Assembly (NCBI GenBank): GCA_964649845.1
Contig: CAZYSS010000024.1
Coordinates: 1-22,887, forward strand
Origin: RGIG3102 sp964649845
Lineage (GTDB): Bacteria > Bacillota > Clostridia > Oscillospirales > Ruminococcaceae
Length of the DNA stretch: 22,887 nucleotides
Reading direction: 5' to 3'
The notes beneath the pieces are model-generated. The model worked only from the letters and a program-made list of their open reading frames with translations, was not told the DNA's origin and ran no database searches. The position numbers and the translations under genes were made by a program. This document shows positions 7,862 to 15,377 of this stretch, piece by piece. Each line of letters starts with the position of its first letter. Position 1 is the stretch's first letter.

Positions 7862-8332
7862 ATGGTAGTTATTACAATGGATACAGGCGAAGTTATCAAA
7901 TTGGAACTTTATCCTGAAATTGCACCAAAGACAGTTGAAAACTTTGAAAAGCTGGTTAACAGCGGTTATTACAATGGCCTGACATTCCACAGAATTATTC
8001 GTGGCTTTATGATTCAGGGCGGTTGCCCTAAAGGCAACGGCACAGGCGGTCCGGGCTGGAGCATTCCGGGTGAATTTGCAGCAAATGGCTGGAAAAATGA
8101 CCTGAAACATACAAAAGGCGTTATATCTATGGCAAGAACTGCTGATCCTAACAGCGCAGGCAGCCAGTTCTTTATCATGCACGAAGATGCACCACATCTG
8201 GATGGCCAGTATGCAGCATTCGGCAAAGTTGTGGAAGGCATTGAAGTTGTGGACAGAATTGCAGCAGTTAGAACAGGCTGGGGCGACAAACCTGTACAGC
8301 CGGTTGTTATGAAATCTGTTGTAATCGAATAA
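7862..8332 (+). CDS. Cyclophilin-type peptidylprolyl isomerase
   Basis: A 156-residue cytoplasmic cyclophilin that catalyses cis-trans isomerisation of prolyl bonds. The start at 7862 is preferred over an in-frame ATG at 7841, because the AAAGGAG ribosome binding site (7843-7849) overlaps that earlier codon. The catalytic region FHRIIRGFMIQGG (42-54, with Arg44) is present, followed by GSQFFIMHEDAPHLDGQYAAFGKVVEG. In place of the human Trp121 region the sequence reads HLDGQYAAFG, as in many bacterial cyclophilins. No signal peptide is seen. It has its own promoter and terminator. Confidence 0.96.
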   Translation: MVVITMDTGEVIKLELYPEIAPKTVENFEKLVNSGYYNGLTFHRIIRGFMIQGGCPKGNGTGGPGWSIPGEFAANGWKNDLKHTKGVISMARTADPNSAGSQFFIMHEDAPHLDGQYAAFGKVVEGIEVVDRIAAVRTGWGDKPVQPVVMKSVVIE

Positions 8333-8341
8333 TTGCATATA

Positions 8342-8376
8342 AAAAGACGGTGAAAACACCGTCTTTTTTTATTTTT
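8342..8376 (+). terminator. Terminator of the cyclophilin gene
   Basis: AAAAGACGGTG (8342-8352) and CACCGTCTTTT (8357-8367) form an 11-bp stem with an AAAA loop and a run of T. Confidence 0.92.
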
Positions 8377-8391
8377 TATGTTCAGTTTTGT

Positions 8392-8418
8392 GGCGCAACA
8401 AACTGTTGCGCCCGTTTT
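8392..8418 (+). terminator. Second hairpin with T-run
   Basis: GGCGCAACA (8392-8400) pairs perfectly with TGTTGCGCC (8404-8412), loop AAC, then CGTTTTT. It follows the first terminator by 15 bases and would act as a back-up terminator before the XRE gene promoter. Confidence 0.65.
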
Positions 8419-8426
8419 TCGTGACT

Positions 8427-8454
8427 TTTACACTGTAATAAAGTAAAATATAAT
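8427..8454 (+). promoter_or_regulatory. Promoter of the XRE regulator gene
   Basis: TTTACA (8427-8432) and TATAAT (8449-8454) are 16 bases apart, with the start codon 27 bases further on. Confidence 0.7.
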
Positions 8455-8481
8455 TACAAAATACAGGAAAGAAGTGAATGT

Positions 8482-9234
8482 ATGAGCAAAATGGCCTCCA
8501 ATCTGAAATTATTCAGGCAGGACAAAAACTGGACACAGCAACAGCTTGCAGACAAGCTGTTTGTAACAAGGCAGGCTGTTTCAAACTGGGAAAACGGCAA
8601 AACCGAGCCTGATGCTGATATGCTGATAAAACTGGCCGGTGTTCTGGAAGTGGATATAAATGATATATTACAGGGTAAAACCGCAGATATTGTTCCGCAA
8701 AAAGAAAAGAAAACATATGATAAAACACTTATTTTATACGCAGTGCTTATGCTTGTCAGCTTTGCAGTGCGAATTGCAATGATGAACATAAACCGCACTA
8801 TGAGCTACAGCGATGTAATTTCAGACACAATGAGAGTAATAAGAGACTTGTGTTGGAAAACCGGCGAATATCTTTTACCTGTATATGCCGTATCTATTGG
8901 ACTGACAGAATTTTCTGCCGCTGCACTGATAACAAGACTGATAAAAAACAGGTTTGCTATTAACAACAAAACCATGAGAAAGATATTCTCCGTTGTACAT
9001 ATAATAATTCTGTTTTTTATTGTATTGCATTTTACAACGATGTTTACAGGAACAATTGATGCAAAACCTTTTATTGCTGTTACCTCTTTTCTGGATTCTG
9101 TGCCAAAGCCTGTGCGCACTGTAAAGGGATTTCTGAAATATTCTGCGTTAATGGAACATCGCCGCTGGCATTTTGCCGTTGTCGGTGGGGTATTTGAGCT
9201 CACAAATATCAGACATCATAAACATACTGATTAA
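8482..9234 (+). CDS. Membrane-anchored XRE-family transcriptional regulator
   Basis: A 250-residue protein with an N-terminal Cro/XRE helix-turn-helix (about residues 5-60; TQQQLADKLFVTRQAVSNWENGKTEPDADMLIKLAGVLEVDINDIL) and a hydrophobic C-terminal half with about three membrane helices (about 77-97, 129-152 and 171-195). In this architecture, common in Firmicutes, an integral membrane region tethers or senses for the DNA-binding domain. The signal is unknown. It is monocistronic, with its own promoter and a terminator shared with the convergent SGNH gene. Target genes cannot be read from the sequence. Confidence 0.88.
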   Translation: MSKMASNLKLFRQDKNWTQQQLADKLFVTRQAVSNWENGKTEPDADMLIKLAGVLEVDINDILQGKTADIVPQKEKKTYDKTLILYAVLMLVSFAVRIAMMNINRTMSYSDVISDTMRVIRDLCWKTGEYLLPVYAVSIGLTEFSAAALITRLIKNRFAINNKTMRKIFSVVHIIILFFIVLHFTTMFTGTIDAKPFIAVTSFLDSVPKPVRTVKGFLKYSALMEHRRWHFAVVGGVFELTNIRHHKHTD

Positions 9235-9245
9235 ATATAAAAACC

Positions 9246-9277
9246 AAAAGCCTGATTTTTTACAATCAGGCTTTTTT
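9246..9277. terminator. Bidirectional terminator between XRE and SGNH genes
   Basis: AAAAGCCTGATT (9246-9257) pairs with AATCAGGCTTTT (9264-9275), with a 6-base loop and T-runs in both directions. It ends both convergent genes. Confidence 0.88.
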
Positions 9278-9278
9278 G

Positions 9279-10412
9279 TTATTCCAGTATTTCTTTCTGC
9301 ACGGCGTTGGCCATGGCTTTATAACCTGCGGCACTTGGGTGCAGGTGGTCACCGCTGTCGTATTCAGGCAGCATATGTGTCGGTTTTTCCGGGTCTGCCA
9401 GGACTTTGTCAAAGTCAACATAGCCATCAATCAGGTCAGTGGTGCGTATCCAGTTGTTTACCTCCTGGCGCATTTCTTCCCTGAACGGTGCATAAGTGCG
9501 CCATCCGCCTATAGGCAGAAGTGTGCCCATATAAACTTTGTAGCCGAAGCTGCGGGCCTGGACAATATATTTTTTCAGCCCGTCTATCAGTTCTTCAACT
9601 GTAGGCAGGTCGCTCATAGGGCGGAAAACATTTATATTTTTACCCACAGGATGAATAATATCGTTGATGCCCTGCTGGATAATTACAGTGTCTGCCCCGT
9701 CTGTAGGTACTTCATGGTGGAAGCGTTTATCCCCTTTCAGACCATAGGATTCATATGTTATACAGCTGTATTCGCGCAGTACGCGGCTGCCGCTGGTGGC
9801 ACGGCGGATTACAGCAACATTTTCATAGCCTTCTGTCCGGCAGCGCAGAGAAAGATAATCTGGCCAGTCCTGTGCTGTTATGGAGTCGCCATAGCATACA
9901 ATTGTTCTGTTCTTTTTCTCTGTCAGCACAGAAACATTGCTGAGGAAATAGAAATAATGTGTTTTTCTTGTAATATCTATATCCACCAGTTCTTCACAGG
10001 TCTGGTCACCGATGGCATATGAACCGGATGAAAACGGACCACGGGCAAATACCATAGAACGCATCTGTGTGAAATCTGCCAGATAAAAGCTGACAAAAAA
10101 CACGGTCTGTGCCCTTACATCACATTCCACAGGGTCTGAAACAGCGTTTTCCCCTGCAGGAATTGTAACCTGGGCATTGCCGCCAAAGGTCACATTATAA
10201 AATTTGCCATAAACTAAAACTGTGGTTTTACTGATAGTGACGGGTTCTGTGCCACAGTAGTTGTCAAATGTAACACGCACCGCACTGCCGTCAAACCGGG
10301 AGTATACAGGATAACGCAGTGTTATGTTTTTACTGTAGCTTTCGGGACGGTTTTCTGCAATTGACATTGCATTGCCCCAGACTGAAGCCCAATGCTGTGT
10401 TGTGTTGTTCAC
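9279..10412 (-). CDS. SGNH/GDSL hydrolase with N-terminal beta-sandwich domain
   Basis: A 377-residue probable esterase. I start it at the GTG at 10412: a GGGGAGG site (10421-10427) precedes it by 8 bases, and an upstream ATG would overlap the deaminase gene. Residues about 10-150 form a beta-rich, non-catalytic domain; about 165-377 is the SGNH domain. All family blocks are visible: GDSITAQD with nucleophile Ser177, the block III Asn250 in QQGIND, and the Asp355/His358 pair in DHLHPSAAGY. No signal peptide is seen, so it probably acts in the cytoplasm, for example on acetylated sugars or nucleoside-like esters. It lies 19 bases after the adenosine deaminase-like gene in one operon, which suggests a scavenging role, but the substrate is not known. 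Confidence 0.88.
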   Translation of the reverse strand: MNNTTQHWASVWGNAMSIAENRPESYSKNITLRYPVYSRFDGSAVRVTFDNYCGTEPVTISKTTVLVYGKFYNVTFGGNAQVTIPAGENAVSDPVECDVRAQTVFFVSFYLADFTQMRSMVFARGPFSSGSYAIGDQTCEELVDIDITRKTHYFYFLSNVSVLTEKKNRTIVCYGDSITAQDWPDYLSLRCRTEGYENVAVIRRATSGSRVLREYSCITYESYGLKGDKRFHHEVPTDGADTVIIQQGINDIIHPVGKNINVFRPMSDLPTVEELIDGLKKYIVQARSFGYKVYMGTLLPIGGWRTYAPFREEMRQEVNNWIRTTDLIDGYVDFDKVLADPEKPTHMLPEYDSGDHLHPSAAGYKAMANAVQKEILE

Positions 10413-10431
10413 GTTATTGCCTCCCCTTAAA

Positions 10432-11412
10432 TCAAAGCGGCTGTACTGCCAGCAGCTGTTTTTTGGTTTCTTCATCTGCAAAACAGGCTGCAATGGCATA
10501 ATTGTTCATTTTTACAATATCCTCATCGGTAAAGCCCATTCTGCGGCATAATTCATATTCAAAATCCAGACTGGTGTCCAGAACAGTAAGGTTGTCTGTA
10601 TTTACAGTAACCTTTGCCCCCTGTTTGTACAGTACATACAGCGGATGGCTTTCATCCCCTGTAAGGCCGTATTCATAGGACAGGCTGCTATCCGGGCACA
10701 TTTCCAATGTGACACCCTTTTCAATAACCGCCTGTGTCAGCCGCGGAATAAGGGCAGCCTGATAGCCGTGGCCTATACGCGTAGTGCCGTATTCCAATGC
10801 ATCTGCCACAGTGAATTCACTGTGGGTAGTAGCAGGAATACCCAATTCTTTTGCCAGCTCAAAAATATCTGAATATTCAGGCATTCTTTCCTCATAACCT
10901 GCCATATCCACGCCAACTACACCCTTGCCCAGATATTTCTTTACAAGGCGCACTGTTTCCATATTTTCAGCGTGGTTTTCTGCAGGGTCACAATGGTTCA
11001 TTGTGCAAAGGATAAGGCCCGCTTTCAGTGTTTTACATTCTGCCAGACCCTGTTTCAGCCCCTCTATTGCCGCTATAACAGCATCTTCCTGTGACAGGTC
11101 ACCGTTCAGGTGATACTGCGGTGCAAAGCGCAGTTCTGCATAGATAAGACCGTCTGATTCAAGGCGTTCAACCAGTTCTTTTGTGATGCGTGTCAGACCT
11201 TCTGCTGTCTGCATAACGCGCAGCGGTGGGTTGAAAGTGAGAAAGTCCGGGTCGTATTCACCTGCAGGAATCATCATAGATTCTGTGATTTCCTCCAGAG
11301 AAAGATTGCATTCCGGTTCAATGTTATATTTACGGGAAAGTTCGTAGACAGTCTGTGGGCGCACAGAGCCGTCAATATGTAAATGCAGGTCAATTTTGTT
11401 CAATATTTTCAT
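10432..11412 (-). CDS. Adenosine deaminase family protein with atypical active-site motif
   Basis: A 326-residue amidohydrolase of the adenosine/AMP deaminase family (Zn2+ enzymes converting adenosine to inosine). The first metal motif HLHIDGS (His10, His12), the GHG with His215 and the NTDN motif (271-274) are present, the last in the form common in Firmicute enzymes. The motif normally reading HAGE, which supplies a zinc ligand and the catalytic Glu, reads THSEF (196-200): the Glu is one residue closer to the His. This could be a small loop deletion that keeps function or a shift to another substrate, so I do not give a gene symbol. It has its own promoter (11442-11470) and is followed by the SGNH hydrolase gene. 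Confidence 0.85.
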   Translation of the reverse strand: MKILNKIDLHLHIDGSVRPQTVYELSRKYNIEPECNLSLEEITESMMIPAGEYDPDFLTFNPPLRVMQTAEGLTRITKELVERLESDGLIYAELRFAPQYHLNGDLSQEDAVIAAIEGLKQGLAECKTLKAGLILCTMNHCDPAENHAENMETVRLVKKYLGKGVVGVDMAGYEERMPEYSDIFELAKELGIPATTHSEFTVADALEYGTTRIGHGYQAALIPRLTQAVIEKGVTLEMCPDSSLSYEYGLTGDESHPLYVLYKQGAKVTVNTDNLTVLDTSLDFEYELCRRMGFTDEDIVKMNNYAIAACFADEETKKQLLAVQPL

Positions 11413-11441
11413 AATTCCGCTCCTGATAGCTATAATAATTA

Positions 11442-11470
11442 ATTATACTATAAAAAAGCAGTGTTTGGAA
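11442..11470 (-). promoter_or_regulatory. Promoter of the adenosine deaminase-like operon
   Basis: On the minus strand TTCCAA (11470-11465) and TATAAT (11447-11442) are 17 bases apart, about 30 bases before the ATG. A GGAG ribosome binding site follows. Confidence 0.6.
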
Positions 11471-11523
11471 ATAGTAAAATAAAAAAGACAACCATTTTTA
11501 CAGTGATCCAATGTGCGGGTTAG

Positions 11524-11555
11524 AAAAACAAAAAAGGAACTACTTTCGTAGTTCC
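11524..11555 (-). terminator. Terminator of the radical SAM-degV-metK transcript or of a small RNA
   Basis: Read on the minus strand, GGAACTAC and GTAGTTCC (11536-11555) form an 8-bp stem with a GAAA loop, followed by TTTTTTGTTTTT. Confidence 0.88.
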
Positions 11556-11740
11556 TCGTGATCAGGACAACTGTACCGCAACACACTGCTCATTATATAC
11601 CCAAAACAAATCAATTATATAATCCAGCAGCGGATGCACTGATTATACACACCACGCCCCGATACCGGTGAAACGACGGTATCGGGGCATTTGGGTAATA
11701 TAATGTCTGTGGAAGAGAAAAAGGGAAAACCACAGACTAA
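11524..11740 (-). ncRNA. Candidate structured RNA or long 3' UTR after metK
   Basis: The 365 bases between metK and the deaminase gene hold no supported gene but do hold ordered structure on the minus strand. There is a GTCTGTGG/CCACAGAC hairpin (11705-11737), a perfect 12-bp GC-rich hairpin (11656-11688), a weaker ATAATC-based stem (about 11616-11645) and finally a strong terminator (11524-11555). The 12-bp hairpin lacks a U-run in either direction, so it is not a terminator. Together this could be an independent small RNA (size and layout would allow a 6S-type RNA) or a structured 3' UTR of metK. I could not match conserved positions of 6S, SRP or tmRNA, and I see no strong promoter. Confidence 0.3.
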
Positions 11741-11777
11741 AAAGGAAGTGTATATAAACGGGCTGGTAAGTACCCGG

Positions 11778-12932
11778 TTATATCATTGCTTTAAGCTGGG
11801 ACAATATTTCATCGTCCAGCTGTTCCCAAGGGAAAATCATTCTGCCAAAGTGACCGTATGCCGCAGTTTTGGCAAACAGCGGTCTGTGCAGACCGAGACG
11901 AATAATAATCGCCTGTGGGCGCAGATCTACGCAGCTGAGCAACCAACCTTCAATAATATGGTCGCTTACTTTGCCCGTACCGAAGGTGTCAACAAATACA
12001 GACACAGGCTGTGCAACACCGATGGCATAGCTTATCTGTATTTCACATTTATCGGCAAGACCTGATGCCACGATATGTTTTGCCAGCCATCTGGCCATAT
12101 AAGCACCGCTGCGGTCAACCTTTGTGGCGTCTTTGCCGGAAAAAGCACCGCCGCCGTGGCGGGCATAGCCGCCATAAGTATCTACGATTATTTTTCTGCC
12201 TGTAAGTCCTGTATCTGCAGCAGGACCACCCTGTACAAAACGACCGGTTGGATTTATGTAGATTTTCGTTCTTTCATCCATGAGTTCAGGCGGGATAACA
12301 GCTTCAATAAGATTTTCACGCAAGTCGACACGCAGAACTTCAATATCAATATCAGGGTCATGCTGGGCGGATATAACAACTGCTTCAACACGAGCAGGTA
12401 TACCCTCCCTATACTCAACAGTAACCTGTGATTTCCCATCCGGTCTAAGATAGGGCAATATTTCATCTTTACGCAGATAGGTCAGATGTTGTGTCAGTCT
12501 GTGTGCAAAGGAAATTGCCAGCGGCATTTTATCATCTGTCTCGTTGCAGGCATAACCAAACATCATACCCTGGTCACCTGCACCGATTTCATTTTTATCG
12601 TCGTAGGCATTGTTTACGCCCATTGCAATATCACCAGACTGCTGATGTACTGATACTGTTATATCACACTTATCATCAAAGCCGTATTCCGGTCTGGTAT
12701 ATCCTGTTTCTCGGATAACCTGACGGGCAATTTCTTCGTAATCTACCCTTGCCAATGTGGTTATTTCACCCATAATATGCACTGCACCCGGCTCTGCTGT
12801 AACTTCACAGGCGCAGCGGCTGAATTGGTCCTGCTTTAACAGTTCGTCCAGAATTCTGTCTGCAATCCGGTCACACAGTTTATCCGGATGCCCTTCTGTA
12901 ACCGATTCTGATGTAAAAAAATATCTGTCCAT
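11778..12932 (-). CDS. metK: S-adenosylmethionine synthetase
   Basis: MetK makes SAM from methionine and ATP. The 384-residue protein has the three-fold MAT domain arrangement with the family motifs in order: SESVTEGHPDKLCD (8-21, His15 and Asp17), the signature GAGDQGMMFGYA (117-128), the flexible-loop and DGKSQVTVEY region (about 164-173), NPTGRFVQGGP, and GGGAFSGKDATKVDRSGAY. It appears complete. It is the third gene of a minus-strand operon: its AAAGGAG site lies directly after the degV stop codon and the gap is only 13 bases. So it is co-transcribed with the radical SAM gene whose cosubstrate it makes. No SAM riboswitch lies directly upstream; control seems to come from the shared operator region at 15241-15322. 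Whether it is the only metK in the genome cannot be told from this window. Confidence 0.96.
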   Translation of the reverse strand: MDRYFFTSESVTEGHPDKLCDRIADRILDELLKQDQFSRCACEVTAEPGAVHIMGEITTLARVDYEEIARQVIRETGYTRPEYGFDDKCDITVSVHQQSGDIAMGVNNAYDDKNEIGAGDQGMMFGYACNETDDKMPLAISFAHRLTQHLTYLRKDEILPYLRPDGKSQVTVEYREGIPARVEAVVISAQHDPDIDIEVLRVDLRENLIEAVIPPELMDERTKIYINPTGRFVQGGPAADTGLTGRKIIVDTYGGYARHGGGAFSGKDATKVDRSGAYMARWLAKHIVASGLADKCEIQISYAIGVAQPVSVFVDTFGTGKVSDHIIEGWLLSCVDLRPQAIIIRLGLHRPLFAKTAAYGHFGRMIFPWEQLDDEILSQLKAMI

Positions 12933-12945
12933 TTTTGCTCCTTTA

Positions 12946-13815
12946 TTATCTGTTATCGCCCCAATATATCAGTGCCAGCATACCAGGACCGGTATGTGCA
13001 CCTATAACAAGACCGATTTCTGCTATATGTATTTCAGTATCAGGGAATTCTGCTTCTACTTTTGTTTTTAATTCCAGAGCAGCCGGCAGATTATCTCCGT
13101 GTCCTATAACCACAAGTTTGCCTTTTTCCGGCTCCCAGCCTTTTCTCATTCGGTTCAGCTGTGCTTCCATAGCATTGTGGCGGCCTCGTGGTTTTTCCAC
13201 TGCTTCCAGCTTGCCGCTGGCATCCACATGAAGCATCGGTTTTATCCCCAGTAAAGTGCCCATGGCGGCTGAGATGGCCGATACCCTGCCACCGTGTTTC
13301 AGATGGTCAAAAATATCCACAGTGAACCAATGGCATACTGAAATTCTATTTTCAATCACCCATTCTGCAAGCCGGTCTATATCATACCCTTCAGCTTGCC
13401 TTTTTGCTGCTTCATACACAATAAATGCCTCGCCAACCGATGCGCACAGTGTATCTATGCAGATAATGTTTCTTTCCGGATACAGTTTTTTCAGTTCATC
13501 AATACACATATTTGCTGACTGCCAGCAACCTGACAAACCTGAGGTAAAGCAGAGATAAAGAATATCCCTGCCGTTTCTCAATTCAGGCTCAAAACAGGAA
13601 AAATAAAGAGATGGATTGATTTGTGAAGTGGTGGCATAGTTGCCTTGGCGCTGTAAATCATAAAACTCTTTTGGAGTGATATCGCCATCCGGACCGGAAT
13701 TGTAGCTTTTGCCGCAAATTTCCACGCCAAGAGGGATAATTTTTACATTCTTCATTACAGCTTTCATGCTTTCGCCATAATCGGCAGTGGAGTCTGTAAA
13801 TATCTGATAAGACAT
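12946..13815 (-). CDS. DegV family fatty-acid-binding protein
   Basis: A 289-residue DegV (FakB-like) protein. These proteins bind a single fatty acid between two domains and in the characterised cases present it to the kinase FakA. The signature elements are seen: IFTDSTADYGES (5-16), the TTSQINPSLYFSCFE lid (about 67-81), the carboxylate-binding FTSGLSGCWQSA (about 98-109), and the C-terminal GLVIGAHTGPGMLALIYWG. The ribosome binding site AAGGAG lies inside the last codons of the radical SAM gene, and only 3 bases separate the genes, so translation is probably coupled. No FakA kinase gene is nearby. Its place between a radical SAM enzyme and metK, opposite a patatin lipase, suggests it delivers or removes an acyl chain in that pathway (inference). 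Confidence 0.93.
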   Translation of the reverse strand: MSYQIFTDSTADYGESMKAVMKNVKIIPLGVEICGKSYNSGPDGDITPKEFYDLQRQGNYATTSQINPSLYFSCFEPELRNGRDILYLCFTSGLSGCWQSANMCIDELKKLYPERNIICIDTLCASVGEAFIVYEAAKRQAEGYDIDRLAEWVIENRISVCHWFTVDIFDHLKHGGRVSAISAAMGTLLGIKPMLHVDASGKLEAVEKPRGRHNAMEAQLNRMRKGWEPEKGKLVVIGHGDNLPAALELKTKVEAEFPDTEIHIAEIGLVIGAHTGPGMLALIYWGDNR

Positions 13816-13818
13816 CCT

Positions 13819-15180
13819 TTATTCTCCTTTATTACAGCCACTGCAACCTGCACAGCCATACCACAGCCGGTCTGCTGCAGGTTTCCAGTTTTCTGCATAA
13901 GGTGTAGTTTTGTTGCAAAGATTGTCTACATCTTCAGGGCTTTCATAGTCTGTACTTACTGCACCTGTTTCTTTTACCATCTGGCGCAGTTTTTCAGGGT
14001 TTTCCAGCATTGGACAAGGACGCAACATATTTTCATTGAATGGCTGGTTGTCGTGATAAGCCATAAACAGTGGATTTCTCAATGCGTTCAGCAGTGTTGT
14101 ATCGTGGATATTACAGTCAGAATAGTGGATAAATACACAAGGTTCCACATCGCCTTTGGCATTGATGTGCATATAGTTTCTGCCACCGGCAATACAGCCG
14201 CCAACATACTGGGCATCATTCTGGAAGTCCATTGTGAAAATAGGATGTGTGTTGCGGTAACCACGGATTCTCTGCATTACTTCTGTTCTCTGCTGTGGGT
14301 CTGGCAGCAGCGCTGCAGCAGCATTGTTGCCAACCGGCATATAGTGGAAAAACCATGCAAACAGCGCACCATTGTCCACCATATAGTCAAAGAATTCTTT
14401 GCTGGTTACATCCTTATAGTTTGCGCTTGTGTAGCAAACAGACATACCGAATGGCAGGTTGTGGCTTTTCAGCAGTTTCATAGCTTTTGCAACATGGGCG
14501 TAACAGCCTTCACCACGGCGGGAGTCGTTGGCTTCTTCAAAGCCTTCAAGAGAGATGGCAGGAACAAAGTTTTTTACCCTCAGCATTTCCTGACAGAATT
14601 CTTCATCTATCAGCGTACCGTTTGTAAATGACAGGAAAGAACAGTCAGGGTGCATTTCACAGATTTTAATCAAATCCTTTTTACGCACCAGGGGTTCACC
14701 ACCTGTGTAGATATACATATATGTACCCAGTTCTTTACCCTGACGGATAATGGAGTCGATTGTTTCAAGAGACAGATTCAGGTGGTTACCGTATTCTGCT
14801 GCCCAACAGCCTGTGCATTTCATATTGCAGGCTGATGTAGGGTCCAGAAGGATTGCCCATGGAATGTTACAGCCGTATTTTTCTCTGTTTTCATGTTGTA
14901 TTGCACTGCCTTTAAGGCTGGCATTGAACAGGAAGTTATTGAAAAATGCTTTTCTCACGCCCGGGTCAAGGTCGTAAACCTTTAAAATCAGCTGATACCA
15001 GTTGTTCTTTTCATTAATAGCTTTTCTTATCTGTACTCTGGCTTCTTCGTACCAACCCTCTGGCAGATATTTATCAGCCACGGCCATAAGTTTAGGAATA
15101 TTTTCTTCAGGGTTGTTCTCTACATAACCCAACGCCTGTTTTACAGCAAAATTCTGCATTGTTTCTTTAATACTGCTCAT
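13819..15180 (-). CDS. Radical SAM protein with SPASM/twitch-like auxiliary Cys region
   Basis: A 453-residue radical SAM protein. An all-helical N-terminal region (1-100) precedes the core: the CxxxCxxC loop (Cys118, Cys122, Cys125, DPTSACNMKCTGCW), the GGEP motif (YTGGEPL) and the SFTNGTLI strand. The C-terminal part has C-x13-G-x4-C (Cys329 to Cys348), Cys356 and Cys389, the pattern that starts SPASM/twitch domains and holds auxiliary 4Fe-4S clusters, plus a terminal CxxCxxC (Cys443, Cys446, Cys449). It is therefore expected to carry more than one cluster and to act on a bulky substrate, classically a peptide or protein, though sugars and lipids are known. No precursor peptide gene is visible. 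It is the first gene of the operon with degV and metK and is divergent from the patatin. The product is unknown. Confidence 0.9.
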   Translation of the reverse strand: MSSIKETMQNFAVKQALGYVENNPEENIPKLMAVADKYLPEGWYEEARVQIRKAINEKNNWYQLILKVYDLDPGVRKAFFNNFLFNASLKGSAIQHENREKYGCNIPWAILLDPTSACNMKCTGCWAAEYGNHLNLSLETIDSIIRQGKELGTYMYIYTGGEPLVRKKDLIKICEMHPDCSFLSFTNGTLIDEEFCQEMLRVKNFVPAISLEGFEEANDSRRGEGCYAHVAKAMKLLKSHNLPFGMSVCYTSANYKDVTSKEFFDYMVDNGALFAWFFHYMPVGNNAAAALLPDPQQRTEVMQRIRGYRNTHPIFTMDFQNDAQYVGGCIAGGRNYMHINAKGDVEPCVFIHYSDCNIHDTTLLNALRNPLFMAYHDNQPFNENMLRPCPMLENPEKLRQMVKETGAVSTDYESPEDVDNLCNKTTPYAENWKPAADRLWYGCAGCSGCNKGE

Positions 15181-15240
15181 AATTGAATATTTCCTTTCTG
15201 TTTATGGTTTCAGTATATTCGTCTGCCAGCAAACAATCAC

Positions 15241-15322
15241 GGGACACAAAAAGGCATTTGTCCCAAAATGTGACAGCTATATAAAAACTGTTACATTTTG
15301 GGACAGGGTAAAATATTTGTCC
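15241..15322. promoter_or_regulatory. Divergent operator/promoter between radical SAM operon and patatin
   Basis: Four half-sites alternate: GGGACA (15241-15246), TGTCCC (15259-15264), GGGACA (15300-15305) and TGTCC (15318-15322). Both outer pairs are spaced by exactly 12 bases. The inner part is a long inverted repeat: TGTCCCAAAATGTGACAG (15259-15276) against its near-perfect complement (15288-15305, one mismatch) around an 11-base loop. Promoter elements sit inside it: to the right TTGTCC (15258-15263) with TATAAA (15280-15285, 16 bases), to the left CTGTCC (15306-15301) with TATATA (15283-15278, 17 bases). A bound repressor would cover both -35 elements, so the two divergent operons are probably co-regulated, most simply by the nearby TetR protein. 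Confidence 0.75.
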
Positions 15323-15377
15323 TTTGTAATAACAAAAAAATGTTTTTAAAATTTTGGTATAACAAAGGAGCGATAAA

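Noticed and set aside
9276..10022. 248-codon open frame on the plus strand
   Set aside because: It runs opposite the SGNH hydrolase, whose catalytic residues are intact; its Cys/His/Tyr-rich composition is typical of an antisense frame.
11560..11590. Plus-strand sequence around TGTACCGC resembling the T-box motif
   Set aside because: No specifier stem, no matching terminator on the plus strand and only antisense metK downstream; the strong terminator here is on the minus strand.
14053..14631. 192-codon open frame on the plus strand
   Set aside because: It is antisense to the radical SAM gene, with no ribosome binding site and no family resemblance.
15181..15377. The 15259-15305 palindrome as an RNA terminator or attenuator
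   Set aside because: It lacks a U-run, contains promoter elements itself, and its half-sites recur with fixed 12-base spacing at other promoters, which fits a DNA operator better.
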